From Hymenopus coronatus (Eukaryota; Arthropoda; Insecta; Mantodea; Hymenopodidae): a DNA stretch of 64,000 nt. Location: contig CM060883.1 in NCBI GenBank assembly GCA_030762935.1, positions 94,773,501 to 94,837,500 on the forward strand. Direction: 5' to 3'. Below the pieces are notes generated by a model that was not told the origin of the DNA, did no database searches, and saw nothing but the letters and a program-made list of their open reading frames with translations. The translations under genes and the position numbers were made by a program. Shown here piece by piece: positions 39,720-53,859 of this stretch (within the stretch, counting starts at the first letter, position 1; every line of letters starts with the position of its first letter).

Positions 39720-40830
39720 TTCATGTTTATATTACTATAATTTAAAATGTGATCATGGGTATACTACTTTACTATAAATGTGTTCTTGGGTATATTACTA
39801 TATTATAAATGTGTCCATGTGTATATCACTCTACTATAACTGTGACCATGGGTATATTACTATACTATAGCTGTCCCCATGTGTATATCACTATACTATA
39901 GCTGTGTCCATGGGTATATTACTATACTATAAATGTGTTCATAGGTATATTACTAAACTATAAATGTGTCCATGGGTATATTACTATACTATAACTGTGT
40001 CCCTAGGTATATTGCTATACTATAGCTGTGTCCGTGGGTATATTAATATACTATTGCTGTGTCCGTGGGTGTATTTCTATACTATAGCTGTGTCCATGGG
40101 TATATTACTAAACTATAACTGTCCCCATGGGTATATTATTATTCTATAACTGTCCGAATGGGTATATTACTATACTATAAGTGTGTCCATGGGTATCTTA
40201 CTATATTATAATTGTATCGATGTGTATATTTTTCTATTATAACTGTGTCCATAGGTATACTTCTATACTATATCTGTTTCCATGAGTATATTACTATATC
40301 ATAAATGTGTCCATGGGTTTATTATTATACTATAAATGTATCCGTGGGTATATTACTATACTATATATGTATCCGTGGGTATATTACTATATTATAAATG
40401 TGTCCATGGGTAAACTACCATACTATAAATGTGTCCATGGGTGTATTACTATACAATAAATGTGTCCATAGGTATATTGTTATACTATAAATGTGTCCGT
40501 CGGTATACTACTATACTATAAATCTGTCCTTGGGTATATTACTATTCTATAAATGTGAACATGGGTAAACTACCATACTATAAATGTGTCCATGGGTATA
40601 TTACTATACTATAAATGTGTCCGTGGGTTTATTACAATACAATAAATGTGTCCATGTGTATATCACTATACTATAACTGTGCCCATTGGTATATTACTCT
40701 ACTATAATCCTGCCCTTGGGTATATCACTATACTATATTTGTGTCCATCGGTATATTACTATAAAATAACTGTGACTAAGAGTATATTACTATACTATAA
40801 CTGTGTCAATGGGTATATTACTATACTCTA
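39720..40830. repeat. Third copy of the 37.8-38.9 kb sub-block
   Basis: TCATGTTTATATTACTATAA and the following run of rare variants (GATCATGGG, then CCCCATGTG, then CCCTAGG) start at 37801, 39721 and 43593. The segment therefore exists three times, twice within the first 5.7 kb period. Its CCATGTGTATATCAC end motif also has a relative at about 25850. Confidence 0.8.
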
Positions 40831-41037
40831 GCTGTGTCCATGGGTATATTACTTTAGCATAACTGCTACCATGGGTATATTATTATACTATAACTGTGTC
40901 CAAAGGTATATTAATATACCTAAACTCGTCACATGGGTATATCACTATTACTATAACTGTGTCCATGGGTATTTTACTATACTATAACTGTGCCCTTGGG
41001 TATATTACTATACTATAACTGTGTCCATGGGTATATT

Positions 41038-44000
41038 ACTATAAACTAACTGTCTCAAAAGGTATATTACTATAGTATAACTGTGTCCATGGGTATATTA
41101 CTTTAACATAACTGTGTCCATGAGTATATTACTCTACTATAACTGTGTCCATGGGTATATTACATAACTATAAATGTGTCCATGGGTATATTAGTAAACT
41201 AATACTGTGTTCATGGGTATATTACTCAACTTAAACTGTGTCCTTTAGTATATTACTATAGTATAACTGTGTCCATGGGTATATCACTATACTATAAATG
41301 TGTCCATGGTTATATTACAATACCGTAGCTGTGTCCAAGGGTATATTAATATAGAATAACTGTGTCCATGGGTATATTACTATACTATACTTGTTTCCAT
41401 GGGTATGTTACTATATTATAACTGTGCCCATGGTTATATTACAATACCATAGCTGTGTCCAAGGGTATATTAATATAGAATAACTGTGTCCATGGGTATA
41501 TTACTATACTATACTTGTTTCCATGGGTATGTTACTATACTATAACTGAGTCCATGGGTATATTACTGTACTGTTAATGTGTCCAAGGGTATATTACTAT
41601 GCTATAAATGTGTCCATGGTTATATTTCTATACTGTAACTGTGTCCATGGGAATGTTAATATATTATAAATGTGTCCAAGGATGTATTTCTATACTATAA
41701 CTGTGTCCATTTGTATGTTACTATACTATAAATGTTTGCATGGGTGTATTACTATACTATAGCTGTGTCCATGGGTATATTACTATACTATGGCTGTGTC
41801 GGTGGGTATATTACTATACTATAAATGTGTCCATGGGTATATTACTTTACTATATATATTTCCATGGCTATATTACTTTACTATAAATGTGACCATGGGT
41901 ATACCATTATACTATAAATGTGTCCTTGGGTATATTACTATACTATAAATGTGTCCATGGGTATATAACTCTACTATAACTGTGACCATGGGTATATTAC
42001 TATACTATAGCTGTGTCCGTGGTTTATCACTATACAAACGCAGTGTCCGTGGGTATATTACGATACTATAGTTGTGTCCTTGGGTATATTTTATACTATA
42101 GCAGTGTCCATGGGTATATTACTATACTTAGCTGTGTTCGTTGGTATACTACTATACTATAAATGTGTCCTTGGGTATATTACTATAATATAGCTGTGTA
42201 CAAGGGTACGTTTCCATACTATAGCTGTGTCAATGTGTATATTACTATACTATAACTGTGTCCATGGGTATATTACCATACTATATCCGTGTTCATGGGT
42301 ATATTACTTTACTTAAACTGTGTCCATGGGGATATTAATATATTATATCTGTGTGCATGGGTATATTACTATGCTATATTTGTGTCCAGGGGTATATCAC
42401 TATACTATAAATATGTCCATGGTTATATTACTATACTATAAATGTGTCCATGGGTATATTTGTTTACTATAACTGTGTCCATGGGTATAATAGTATACTA
42501 CAACTCTGTCCATGGGTATATCATTATACTATTACTGTGTTCATGGGTATATTACCATACTATAACTGTGTCCATGATAATATTACTATACTATACCTGT
42601 GTCTTGGGGTAGATCACTATACTATAAATGTGAATATGGATATATCACTATACTATAAATGTGCTCATGGTATATTACTATATTATTACTTGGCCTTGAG
42701 AATATTACTATATGATGAATGTGTCCATGGGTATATTACTATACTCTAAATGTGTAGATGGGTATAATACTATACTATAACTGTGTCCATGGGAATATTA
42801 CTATACTATAACTGTGTCCATGGGTATACTACTATTCTATATCTGTGTCCATGGGTATACTACTATACTATAGCCGTGTCCATGGGTATGTTACCACACT
42901 TTAGCAGTGTCCATTTGTATATTACTATACTATAACTGTGTCCATGGGTATATTACCATGCTATAGCTGTGTCTATGGGTATATTACTATACTATAATTG
43001 TGTCCATGGTTATATTACTATACTATAACTGTGTCCATTGGTATATTACTATACAAGAACTGTGTCCATGGGTATATTAGTATACTATAACTGTGTCCTA
43101 GGGTATGTTACTATACTATAACTGTGTCCATTGGTATATTACTATAAAATAACTGTGTCCATGGGTATATTAGTATTCTATAAATGTGTCCTAGGGTATG
43201 TTACTATACTATAACTGTGTCCATGGGTATGTTACTATACTATAAATGTGTCCATGGGTATATTACTATACCATAAATGTATCCATTGTTATATTACTAT
43301 ACTATAACTGTGTCCATGGGTATATTAATATACTATAAATGTATCCAAGTGTATATTACTATACAACAACTGTGGCCATTTGTATATTACTATACTATAA
43401 ATGTGTCCATGGGTGTATTACTATACTATAGCTATGTCCATCGGTATATTACTATACTTTAGCTGTGTCCATGGGTATATAACTATACTCTAAATGTGTC
43501 CATGGGTATATTACTGTACTATAGCTGTGTCCGTGTATATATTACTGTACTCTAAATGTGTCCATGGGTATATTGCTTTACTATAAATGTGTTCATGTTT
43601 ATATTACTATAATTTAAAATGTGATTATGGGTATACTACTTTACTATAAATGTGTTCTTGGGTATATTACTATAGTATAAATGTGTCCATGTGTATATCA
43701 CTCTACTATAACTGTGACCATGGGTATATTACTATACTATAGCTGTCCCCATGTGTATATCACTATACTATAGCTGTGTCCATGGGTATATTACTATACT
43801 ATAAATGTGTGCATGGGTATATTACTAAACTATAAATGTGTCCATGGGTATATTACTATACTATAACTGTGACCCTAGCTATATTGCTATACTATAGCTG
43901 TGTCCGTGGGTATATTACTATACTATTGCTGTGTCCGTGGGTGTATTTCTATACTATAGCTGTGTCCATGGGTATATTACCTAACTATAACTATCCCCAT

Positions 44001-44680
44001 GGGTATATTATTATACTATATCAGTCCGAATGGGTATATTACTATACTATAAGTTATCCATGGGTATCTTACTATATTATAATTGTGTCGATGGGTATAT
44101 TATTCTATTATAACTGTGTCCATGGGTATACTTCTATACTATATCTGTGTCCAAGAGTATATTACTATTCTATAAATGTGTCCATGGGTATATTATTATA
44201 CTATATATGTATCCGTGGGTATATTACTATACTATAAATGAGACCGTCGGTGTATTACTATACAATAAATGTGTCCATAGGTATATTCTTATACTATAAA
44301 TGTGTCCGTCGTTATACTACTATACTATAAATCTGTCCTTGGGTATAATACTATACTATAAATGTGAACATGGGTATATTACACTACTATAAATGTGTCC
44401 ATGGGTATATTACTATACTATAAATGTGTCCGTGGGTATATTACTATACTATAAATGTGTCCGTGGGTTTATTACAATACAATAAATGTGTCCATGTATA
44501 TATCACTATACTATAACTGTGCCCATGGGTATATTACTACACTATAATTGTGCCCTTGGGTATATCGCTATACAATATTTGTGTACATGGGTACATTACT
44601 ATAAAATAACTGTGTCCATGGGTGTATTACTATACTCTAGCTCTGTCCATGGGTATATTACTTTAGCATAACTGCTACCA
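41038..44680. repeat. Higher-order block, copy 2
   Basis: This is the downstream partner of 35402-38950, with the same order of unit variants. It contains the private 124 bp duplication at 41318-41565 and at least one extra 31 bp unit further on. Confidence 0.85.
41318..41565. repeat. Local 124 bp (4-unit) tandem duplication
   Basis: CAATACCGTAGCTGTGTCC at 41318 and CAATACCATAGCTGTGTCC at 41442 start two near-identical 124 bp segments, exactly four 31 bp units each. The partner block near 35.7 kb has this segment once. Confidence 0.9.
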
Positions 44681-47600
44681 TGGGTATATTATTATACTAT
44701 AACTGTGTCCAAGGGTATATTAATAAACCTTAACTCGTCACATGGGTATATCACTATTACTATAACTGTGTCCATGGGTATTTTACTATACTATAACTGT
44801 GCCTATGGGTATATTACTATACCCTAACTGTGTCCATGGGTATATTACATAACTATAAATGTGTCCATGGGTATATTACTAAGCTATAACTGTGTTCCTG
44901 GGTATATTACTCAACTTAAACTGTGTCCATTAGTATATTACTATACAATAACTGTGTCCATGAGTATATCACTATACTATAAATGTGTCCATGGGTATAT
45001 AATATTACTATAACTGTGTCCATGTGTATATTACTATACTATAAATGTGTCCAATGTTATATTACTATACTATAACTGTGTCCATGGGTATATTACTATA
45101 CTTTTAATGTGTCCATGGGTATATCACTTTAATATATATGTGTCCATGGGTACGTTACATTACTATAACTGTGTCATTGGGTATATTACATTACTATAAC
45201 TGTGTTCATGGGTACAATACTATACTATAAATGTGTCCATTGGTATATTAATTTACTATAACTGTGTCCATGTGTATATTACTATAATGTAACTGTTTCC
45301 TGGGTCTATAACTATACTATAACTATGTCCATGGGTACATTACTATACTATAACTGTGTCCAGGGGTATATTACTATACTATAACTGTGTCCATGGGTAT
45401 ATTAGATTACTATAACTGTGTCCATGGGTATATTACTATACTATAACTGTGTTCATGGGTATATTACTATACTTAAAGCGTGTCCATGGGTATATTACTA
45501 ATATTATAACTGTGTTATGAGTATATTACTATGCTATAACTGTGTCCATGGGTATATTACTATACTACAACTGTGTCCATGAGTATATTACTATACTATA
45601 GCAGTGTCCATGGGTATATTATTATACTACAAATGTCCATTGGTATATTACTATACTATAACTGTGTCCATGGGAGTATTACTATACTATAACTGTGTCT
45701 ATGGGTATATTACATTACTATAACTGTGTCTATCGGTGTATAACTATACTATAACTGTGTTCATGGGTATATTACTATACTTAAACCAAGTCCATGGGAA
45801 TATTACTATACTATTACTGCGTCCATGAGTATATTGCTATACTATAGCAGTGTCCATGGGTATATTACTGTACTATAACTGTCCATGGGTATATTACTAT
45901 ACTATAACTGTGTCTATGTGTGTTTTACTATACTATAACTGAGTCCATGGGTATATTACATTAGTATAACTGTGTCCATCGGTATATTACTATACTATAA
46001 CTGTGTTCCTGTGTATATTACAATACTTAAACTGTGTCCATGGGTATATTACTAAAATATAACTGTGTCCATGGGTATATTACATAACTATAAATGTGTC
46101 CATGGGTATATTACTATACTGTAACTGTGTTCATGGGTATATTACTCAACTTAAACTGTGTCCATTAGTATAATACTATACTGTAAGTGTGTCCATGGGT
46201 ATATCACTATACTATAAATGTGTACATGGGTATATTATATTACTATAACTGTGTCCATGGGTATATTACTATACTATAATGTGGCCATGGGTATATTACT
46301 ATACTATAAATGTGTCCATGGGTATATTACTATACTATAACTGTGTCCATGGGTATATTACTATACTTTAAATGTGTTCATTGGTATATCACTTTAATAT
46401 ATATGTGTCCATGGGTACGTTACATTACTATAACTGTGCCTTTGGGTATATTATATAAGTGTGTCCATGGGTATAATATTATACTATAAATGTGTCCATT
46501 GGTATATTAATTTACTTTAACTGTGTCCATGGGTATATTACTATACTATAAATGTGTCCATGGGCATATTACTATACTATAAATGTGTCCATGGGTATAA
46601 TACCATACTGTAACTGTGTGCATGGGTATATTACTACAGTTAAAGTGTGTCCATGGGTATATTACTATACTCTAACTGTGTCCATTGGTACATTCCTATA
46701 CTATAACTGTGTCCATGGTTATATTAGATTACTATAGCTGTGTCCATGGGTACATTACTATACTTAAACCGTGTCCATGTGTATATTACTATATTATAAC
46801 TGTGTCCATGGGTATATTTCTATGCTATAACTGTGTCGGTGGGTATATTACTATGCTATAACTGTGTACATGGGTATATTACTATACTACAACTGTGTCC
46901 ATGAGTATATTACTATACTACAACTGTCCATGGGTATATTACTATACTATAACTGTGTCCATGGGTGTATTACTATACTATAACTGAGTCTATGGTTATA
47001 TTACATTACTATAACTGTGTCTATCGCTATAGAACTATACTATAACTGTGTTCATGGGTATATTACTATACTTAAACCAAGTCCATGGGAATATTACTAT
47101 ACTATTACTGTGTCCATGAGTATATTACTATACTATAGCAGTGTCCATGGGTATTTTGCTGTACTATAACTGTCCATGTGTATATTACTATACTATAACT
47201 GTGTCTTTGGGTGTATTACTCTACTATTACTGAGTCCATGGGTATATTACATTACTATAACTATGTCCATCGGTATATTACTATACTATAACTGTGTTCA
47301 TGGGTATATTACAATACTTAAACTGTGTCCATGGGTATATTACTATACTATAACCGTGTCCATGGGTATATTACTATACTATTACTGTGTCCATGGGTAT
47401 ATTGCATTATTATAACTGTGTCCGTGGGTATTTTTATATACTATAACCGTGTTCATGGGTATATCCTTTACTTAAACTGTATCCATTGGTATATTACTAT
47501 ATTGTAACTGTGTCCATGGGTATATTGCTATGCTATAACTGTGTCCATGGGTATATTGCTATGCTATAAATGTGTCCATGGGTATATTACTATTCTATAA

Positions 47601-49170
47601 CTGTGTCCATGGTTATATTACTTTACTATAACTGTGTCCATGAGTATATTACTATACTATAGCAGTGTCCATGGGTATATTACTTAACTACAACTGTCCA
47701 TGGGTATATTAATATACTATAACTGTGTCCACGGTTGTATTACTATACTATAACTCTGTCAATGGGTATATTACATTACTATAACTGTGTCTATCGGTGT
47801 ATAACTATACTATAACTGTGTTCATGGGTATATTACTATATTTAAACTGTGTACATGGGAATACTACTATACTATAGCAGTGTCCATGGGTATATTACTG
47901 TACTATCACTGTCCATGGGTATATTACTGTACTATAACTGTGTCTATGGTGTATTACTATACTATAGCTGAGTCCATGAGTATATTGCATGACTATAACT
48001 GTGTCCATCGGTATATTACTATACTATAACTGTGTTAATGGGTATATTACAATACTTAAACTGTTTCCATGGGTATATTACTATACTATAACTGTGTCCA
48101 TGGGTATATTACTATACTATAACTGTGTCCATGGGTATATTGCATTATTATAACTGTGTCCGTGGGTGTTTTTATATACTATACCCGTGTTCAGGGGTAT
48201 ATTACTTTACTTAAACTGTGTCCATTGGTATATTATTATATTATAACTGTGTCCATGGGTATATTGCTATGCTATAACTGTGTCCATGGGTATATTACTA
48301 TACTATAACTGTGTCCATGGTTATATTACTATACTATAACTGTGTCCATGAGTATATTACTATACTATAGCTGTGTCCATGGGTATATTACTATACTATA
48401 ACTGTCCATGGGTATATTACAATACTATAACTGTGTCCATGGGTGTATTACTATACTATAACTGTGTCCATGATTATATTACATTACTATAACTGTGTCC
48501 ATCGGTATATTACTATACTATAACTGTGTCCATGGGTATATTACATTACTATAATTGTGTCCATGAGTATATTACTATACTATAACTGTGTCCATGGGAA
48601 TATTACATTACTATAACTGTGTCCATCGGTATATTACTATACTATAACTGTGTGCATGGGTATATTACATTACTATTTCTGTGTCCATGGGTATATTACT
48701 GTACTATAACTGTGTCCATGGGTATATTACTATACTATAACTGTGTCTTTGAGTATATTACTATACTATAGCTGTGTCTATGGGTATATTACTATACTAT
48801 AGCTGTCCATGAGTATATTATTATACTATAACTGTGTCCATGGGTGTATTAATATACTATAACTGTGTCCATGTGTATATTACATTACTGTAGCTGTGTC
48901 CATCGGTATATTACTATACTATATCTGTATTCATGGGTATATTACTATACTTAAACTGTGTCCATGGGTATATTACTATACTATAAATGTGTTCATGGGT
49001 ATATTACTTTACTATAACTGTGTCCATGGATTTATTACTATACTACAAATGTGTCCATGGGTATTTTACTATGCTATAAATGTATCCATGGGTATATTAC
49101 TTTACTATAAATGTGTCCATGGGTATATGACATTACTAAACTGTGTCCATGGGTATGCTAGTGTACTAAA

Positions 49171-50029
49171 AATAGATCTCTGCTGAAAGCTTCAAAGAAA
49201 TTGTCGATAACGGCAAGGAAACACTTATTTATATATCCAAAAGTAAATATATTGTAAGTGTAAATAGTGTGTGTTAATACTCACTAAAACTTTTCAACTT
49301 CTTACCTATGCACATAAGACATGTTACGTTTCAGGGTTTCAGGAGGAGGCTCAGATCAATATTGACGGTTAATCCTCTTTATGCTTATGACGAGTTGTAT
49401 AATTTAAGTATGTGACGATAGAATGTGTATGTAGTTAATTGACGAAGTCATGAATAATTGTATGCAACAGACTAACAAACAATCTGTCTATCTAAAGCAT
49501 TGATAAGCTGAATAAAAAATTCGGTAAGTTGGAACTGGTGCTTTAATAAGCAAACATTCTCATGGGACAGTTAAAATGTGATGTTTTTCTTCCAACATGT
49601 TTTAATGTCATCACAAAAAAAAAAGGACAAGATGTGAATGGCGTGTTATTTATGGACGCTCTTTAACTACGGTGGTTCGCAGCGTCCCAGTCTAAATTGG
49701 ACGTGAATATCAACACATATGCTAATAGAAAATATTATAAGACGAGGAAGATTGCTTGGCGAGTTATTTCTACATTAAGAAGACGGTGTGACGTTTGGTT
49801 CCATGTGACATGGTATCAAAGTTCCTACCTTAATTGCAGCTTCTCCAAGTGTGGTTTTTATTCCTCAACAGTAATGGTGTCGCACAAAAAATGTGTAAAA
49901 CATTTTATTGTATACCATCCACACCTAATAGGTAACTGCTACTTTTTCACATTTATCTCTTAGTCCTTTCAAATTCTCAAAGCAATAATCCGTTGTATGT
50001 ATATATGTATACACAAACTTAAACAACTC
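49171..50029. other. No gene recognised between the minisatellite and the CA array
   Basis: This is ordinary AT-rich DNA with an A-run at 49614-49623. The open frame 49697-49963 (plus, 88 codons) has no domain, and its Cys/Tyr/Phe-rich composition does not suggest a real protein. No family A sequence is visible before the CA array. Confidence 0.55.
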
Positions 50030-52830
50030 ACACAAACTCACACACACTCACCCACACTCACACATTCACACTTACACACACATTCACACTCACAAACACA
50101 CTCACACATACTCATATACTCACTCACACACACTCAATCACACTCACACGCTCACACATTCACACACACTCACACAACCTCATATACTCACTCACACTCA
50201 CATTCACCCACACATTCACACACACACTCACACACTCACACATTCACACTTACACACACACTTACACTCACAAACACACTCACACACGCTCACACTCACT
50301 AACACACACTCACTCACAATCACACGCACAATCACACTAACATACTCTCACACACACTCACACTTAGGCTCACACACACACTCACACTCATACGCACTCA
50401 CACACACTCACTCACATTCACACACACTCACAATTACACTCACACACACTCACTCGCACTCACACTCACTCACACCCACATACTCACACACTCACATATA
50501 CTCACTGACACTCAAACACTCACTCACAATCACATTCACACACTCACTCACACCCATACATTCACTCATACACGCACACTCAAATATACTCACACACTTA
50601 CACACCCGCACTCACACACACCCTCACACTCACACACACTCACAAACACTCAAACGCACACTCACACACACCCACACACACTCACACACACACCTCACAC
50701 GAACTCACACACTCAAACGCACTCACACACAGTCACACGCACACTTACACAGACTCAAACACTCACACCACTCGCACACATCCCACACACACACTCACAC
50801 ACAGTCACGCACTCTAACCCACTCAAATACACTCACAGTCACTCACAGCCACTGACAAACACTCACGCACACTCACACGTACACTCGTACACTCACACAC
50901 ACTCTCACACATGTCACTCATACACACACTAACACAATATCACACTCACAAACATACTAACACACGCACAACCTCACTCATATACACAGTAACACTCACA
51001 CACATTCGAACTGTCAACAGTCACGCTCACACTCACACTCACTCTCACACACACTCACACACAAATTCAAAAACACACTCAGAATCACTCACACAGTCAC
51101 TCACACTCACACACATTCGCACACACTCAATCACACTGACACACAAATTCAAAAACACACTCAGAATCACTCACACAGTCACTCACACTCACACACATTC
51201 GCACACACTCAAATACACTCACACACAAATTCAAAAACACACTCAGAATCACTCACACAGTCACTCACACTCACACACATTCGCACACACTCAAACACAC
51301 TCACACACAAATTCAAAAACACACTCAGAATCACTCACACAGTCACTCACACTCACACACATTCGAACACACTCAATCACACTCACACACATTCGCACAC
51401 ACACTCACAATCAAACTCACTCACACACACTCACACAGACAACCTCACAGTCCCTCACTCACGCACACTCACTTAATCACACACACTCACACAGTCACAC
51501 ACAACCACACACTCACTCACTCACCCACAATACTCACACTTAAACACAGTAACAAAGAACCACACTATCACACTCACAATCACACACGCTCACTCACACT
51601 CACCATCACACACATTCACACTCACTCACACACACACTCACACTCACACACACACTCACACTCACACACACACTCACTCACACACACTCACACAAATTCA
51701 CACTCACAATCTCACACACACTCAAGCTCATTCACACTAAAACACACTCGCACTAACTCACACTCACATTCACACTCACAATCGAACTCACATACAAACA
51801 CTCACACACACAATAACTCACATTCACACTCACAATCACGCTCGCATTCACACTCACATACACTCATTCACACCCACTCTCACACACGCATTCACAAACA
51901 CATTCACTTGCACTCACACAGACACTCACACACACTCCACACACACACACACTCACACAAACTTACACACTCACACACACTCACACGCACAATTATACAC
52001 TCACACTTACACGCACTCATTCACACACATCCACACACTTACACCCAAAAACACACAATCACACACTGACAGTCACACACTCACACATTCACAATGACAC
52101 TCACACACACAATCATAATTACACTCAAACACTCACTCACAGTCATACACACTGACACACACTGACATACTCACACACACATTCACACACTCACACTCTC
52201 ACACACGCACTCTCACACACCACTCACTCACAGTCACACACTCTCACATACTCACACAGTCACACGCGCACTCACTCACACTCACACATACTCACACTCA
52301 CTCATACACACTCACACTCACTCACACACTCACAATCACACTCACGCGCACTCACACTCATACACCGCCACACACTCTCACACACCACTCACTCACAATC
52401 ACACTCACACACACATTCACACATACTCACACAAAGTCACACGCGCACTCACTCACACTCACACATACTCAATTGCACTCATACACACTCACACACTCAA
52501 GGCATTCACACATACACACTCACATACACTCACACACACTCACACACTCTCACACTCACTCACACAGAGGCACACACTCACACACACTTTGGCAATCACT
52601 CACACTCACACACACTTTGACAATCACTCACACTCACACACACACTCATACACACTCACTCACACTCACTCACACACACTCACAGTCACACGCACACTCA
52701 CTCACACACAGTCACACTCACACACACACTCATTCACTCACACTCACACACACATTCGCACACACACTCACACACATTCACTCACACTCATACACTCACA
52801 CACGGACACTCACTCACACTCGAACACAAA
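50030..52830. repeat. CACACT-type microsatellite array (2.8 kb)
   Basis: Long runs of CACACACTCA and CACTCACA variants follow one another, with ATTCACAC, CAGTCACA and CGCACTCA variants. They include an 82 bp higher-order unit (51063-51390) and a roughly 178 bp repeat around CACGCGCACTCACTC (52262 and about 52440). On its right side the array runs directly into the inner end of family A. Open frames of up to 210 codons encode only His, Thr, Ser and Leu repeats. Confidence 0.97.
51063..51390. repeat. Four tandem copies of an 82 bp unit within the CA array
   Basis: AAATTCAAAAACACACTCAG starts at 51063, 51145, 51227 and 51309, giving exactly 82 bp spacing. Each copy then has GAATCACTCACACAGTCAC and CACATTCGCACAC. 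Confidence 0.96.
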
Positions 52831-52963
52831 CGATCCTTTTTCCAAAAATTATTTTTGGGGGAATTCAGGGGGACCCAAATCATGTATTTTCGGTGAAATC
52901 TCGGTACGGAATTTTAGTGGAATACAATACCTTCTCTATACATAGCACGTGTGGAATAAGTAA
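52831..52963 (+). repeat. Family A dispersed repeat, inner end (copy A8)
   Basis: After the CA array comes GATCCTTTTTCCAAAAATTA, then AGGGGGACCCAAATCATGTA, TTTTCGGTGAAATCTCGG and AATACAATACCTTCTCTATA. This is the order seen after the CA tract in copies A1 (14310-14451), A3 and A5. The outer part of the unit is missing; the CA array stands in its place. Confidence 0.88.
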
Positions 52964-53139
52964 AAAGGAAAATATGCGGATCTCACATAGTTATCTGAAA
53001 CACGATTTTTACATCGTAATCAGATAAACAACTCTAGAAAGCCTTGCTGTGTTCTTCCCAACATAGAACCCCTCTGTCAATTTGTACGCTCTGTATATGT
53101 GTCATGTATTCATGTTTTGGAAAAAATAATATCACTCAG

Positions 53140-53859
53140 AAAAAATCTGATATATCCCATTCACATGGTTTTCTCTATATTTCTGCAACAAATTATTGTT
53201 AAAAGGCTTATTTCTCTACTTACTTCCTGCTAATCGAGAACAAAGTTAATAGAAATAGTCTTTTTACTTGTTTTTTGTAAGTAGAAGGGAATATATTAGG
53301 GTAAAGCGATAAGCAAAGCTGGTTGCTATGTGACTCAAGTTCCTTTGTTCGAATGGCTACGAGTTGACAAATTCCTGTATGAGTATTTTAAAACTGAAAC
53401 AGATAAGAAAAAATATAGCGAAAACTGGCAACCCCACGAATAGACTGTATATAACATAAAGTGTGTGTGTGTGTGTGTTTTTTTTAACAAGCTCTACATT
53501 ATTTTGCTAGGTAAGTTTTATATTTACAATAATTTAATCAAAATCGTTAGAGCCATTTTTTGAAAAATTTTCCATGTAAAGGGTAGTAGAAAATCTTCAT
53601 GTCGCATCTTTGGAAGATACTGAACTTAAATACCAAGTTTGGTATTTAGCAAACTTTTCCTTTTTAGCTATGCTGCCCAAAGACACACATATACACACAC
53701 ACCCACACACACATACACACGAGACCTTTTCTTAAAAATGCTGTTTTTTTAGGATTCAGGGGGCCTAAACATATATTTTCGGTTAAAATATTGGCATCGA
53801 AGTTTTGGTTGCAATACAATATCTTCTATATTCCTACTCTATGTACGTGTAAAGAAAGT
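53140..53859 (+). repeat. Family A dispersed repeat, nearly full copy (A3)
   Basis: The outer end is AAAAAATCTGATATATCCCA with TTTTCTCTATA (53169), and the inner end is GTAAAGAAAGT (53849-53859). It contains GTTAGAGCCATTTTT (53546-53560) and a CA tract (about 53681-53725). A separate TG run (53460-53481) followed by a T-run lies at a place where A1 has TAAATTGTGTATTTAAATA. Confidence 0.88.

Larger units (their letters stand above)
31636..49170. repeat. 31 bp minisatellite array, right block
   Basis: This continues the same units in the same orientation after the LINE. Between about 35.4 and 44.7 kb large segments are duplicated (listed separately). From about 45 kb the units look more uniform, mostly CTATAACTG joints with CCATGGG, with frequent ATTACATTACTATAAC variants and a repeated motif with CTATCGG at 45731, 47022 (as CTATCGC) and 47792. 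The array stops at about 49170, where GTGTACTAAAAATAG leads into unrelated DNA. Open frames of 60-133 codons occur by chance. The perfect unit read three times has one stop per 31 codons, so longer frames need only a single stop lost. Confidence 0.97.

Noticed and set aside
16005..49170. CRISPR-like array (regular 31 bp units)
   Set aside because: There are no unique spacers: the units are contiguous, and the host is eukaryotic.
16072..49186. Dozens of 60-133 codon frames encoding CPWVYYYT, MGILLYYNC and VHGYITIL repeats
   Set aside because: 31 bp is not a multiple of three, so the unit cycles through three frames and has one stop per 31 codons. Each longer frame simply lacks one stop. The repeated peptide is forced by the DNA unit.
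50911..53027. Plus-strand His-Thr-Ser frames (up to 210 codons) in the CA array
   Set aside because: Low-complexity translation of the microsatellite; no domain or splice evidence.
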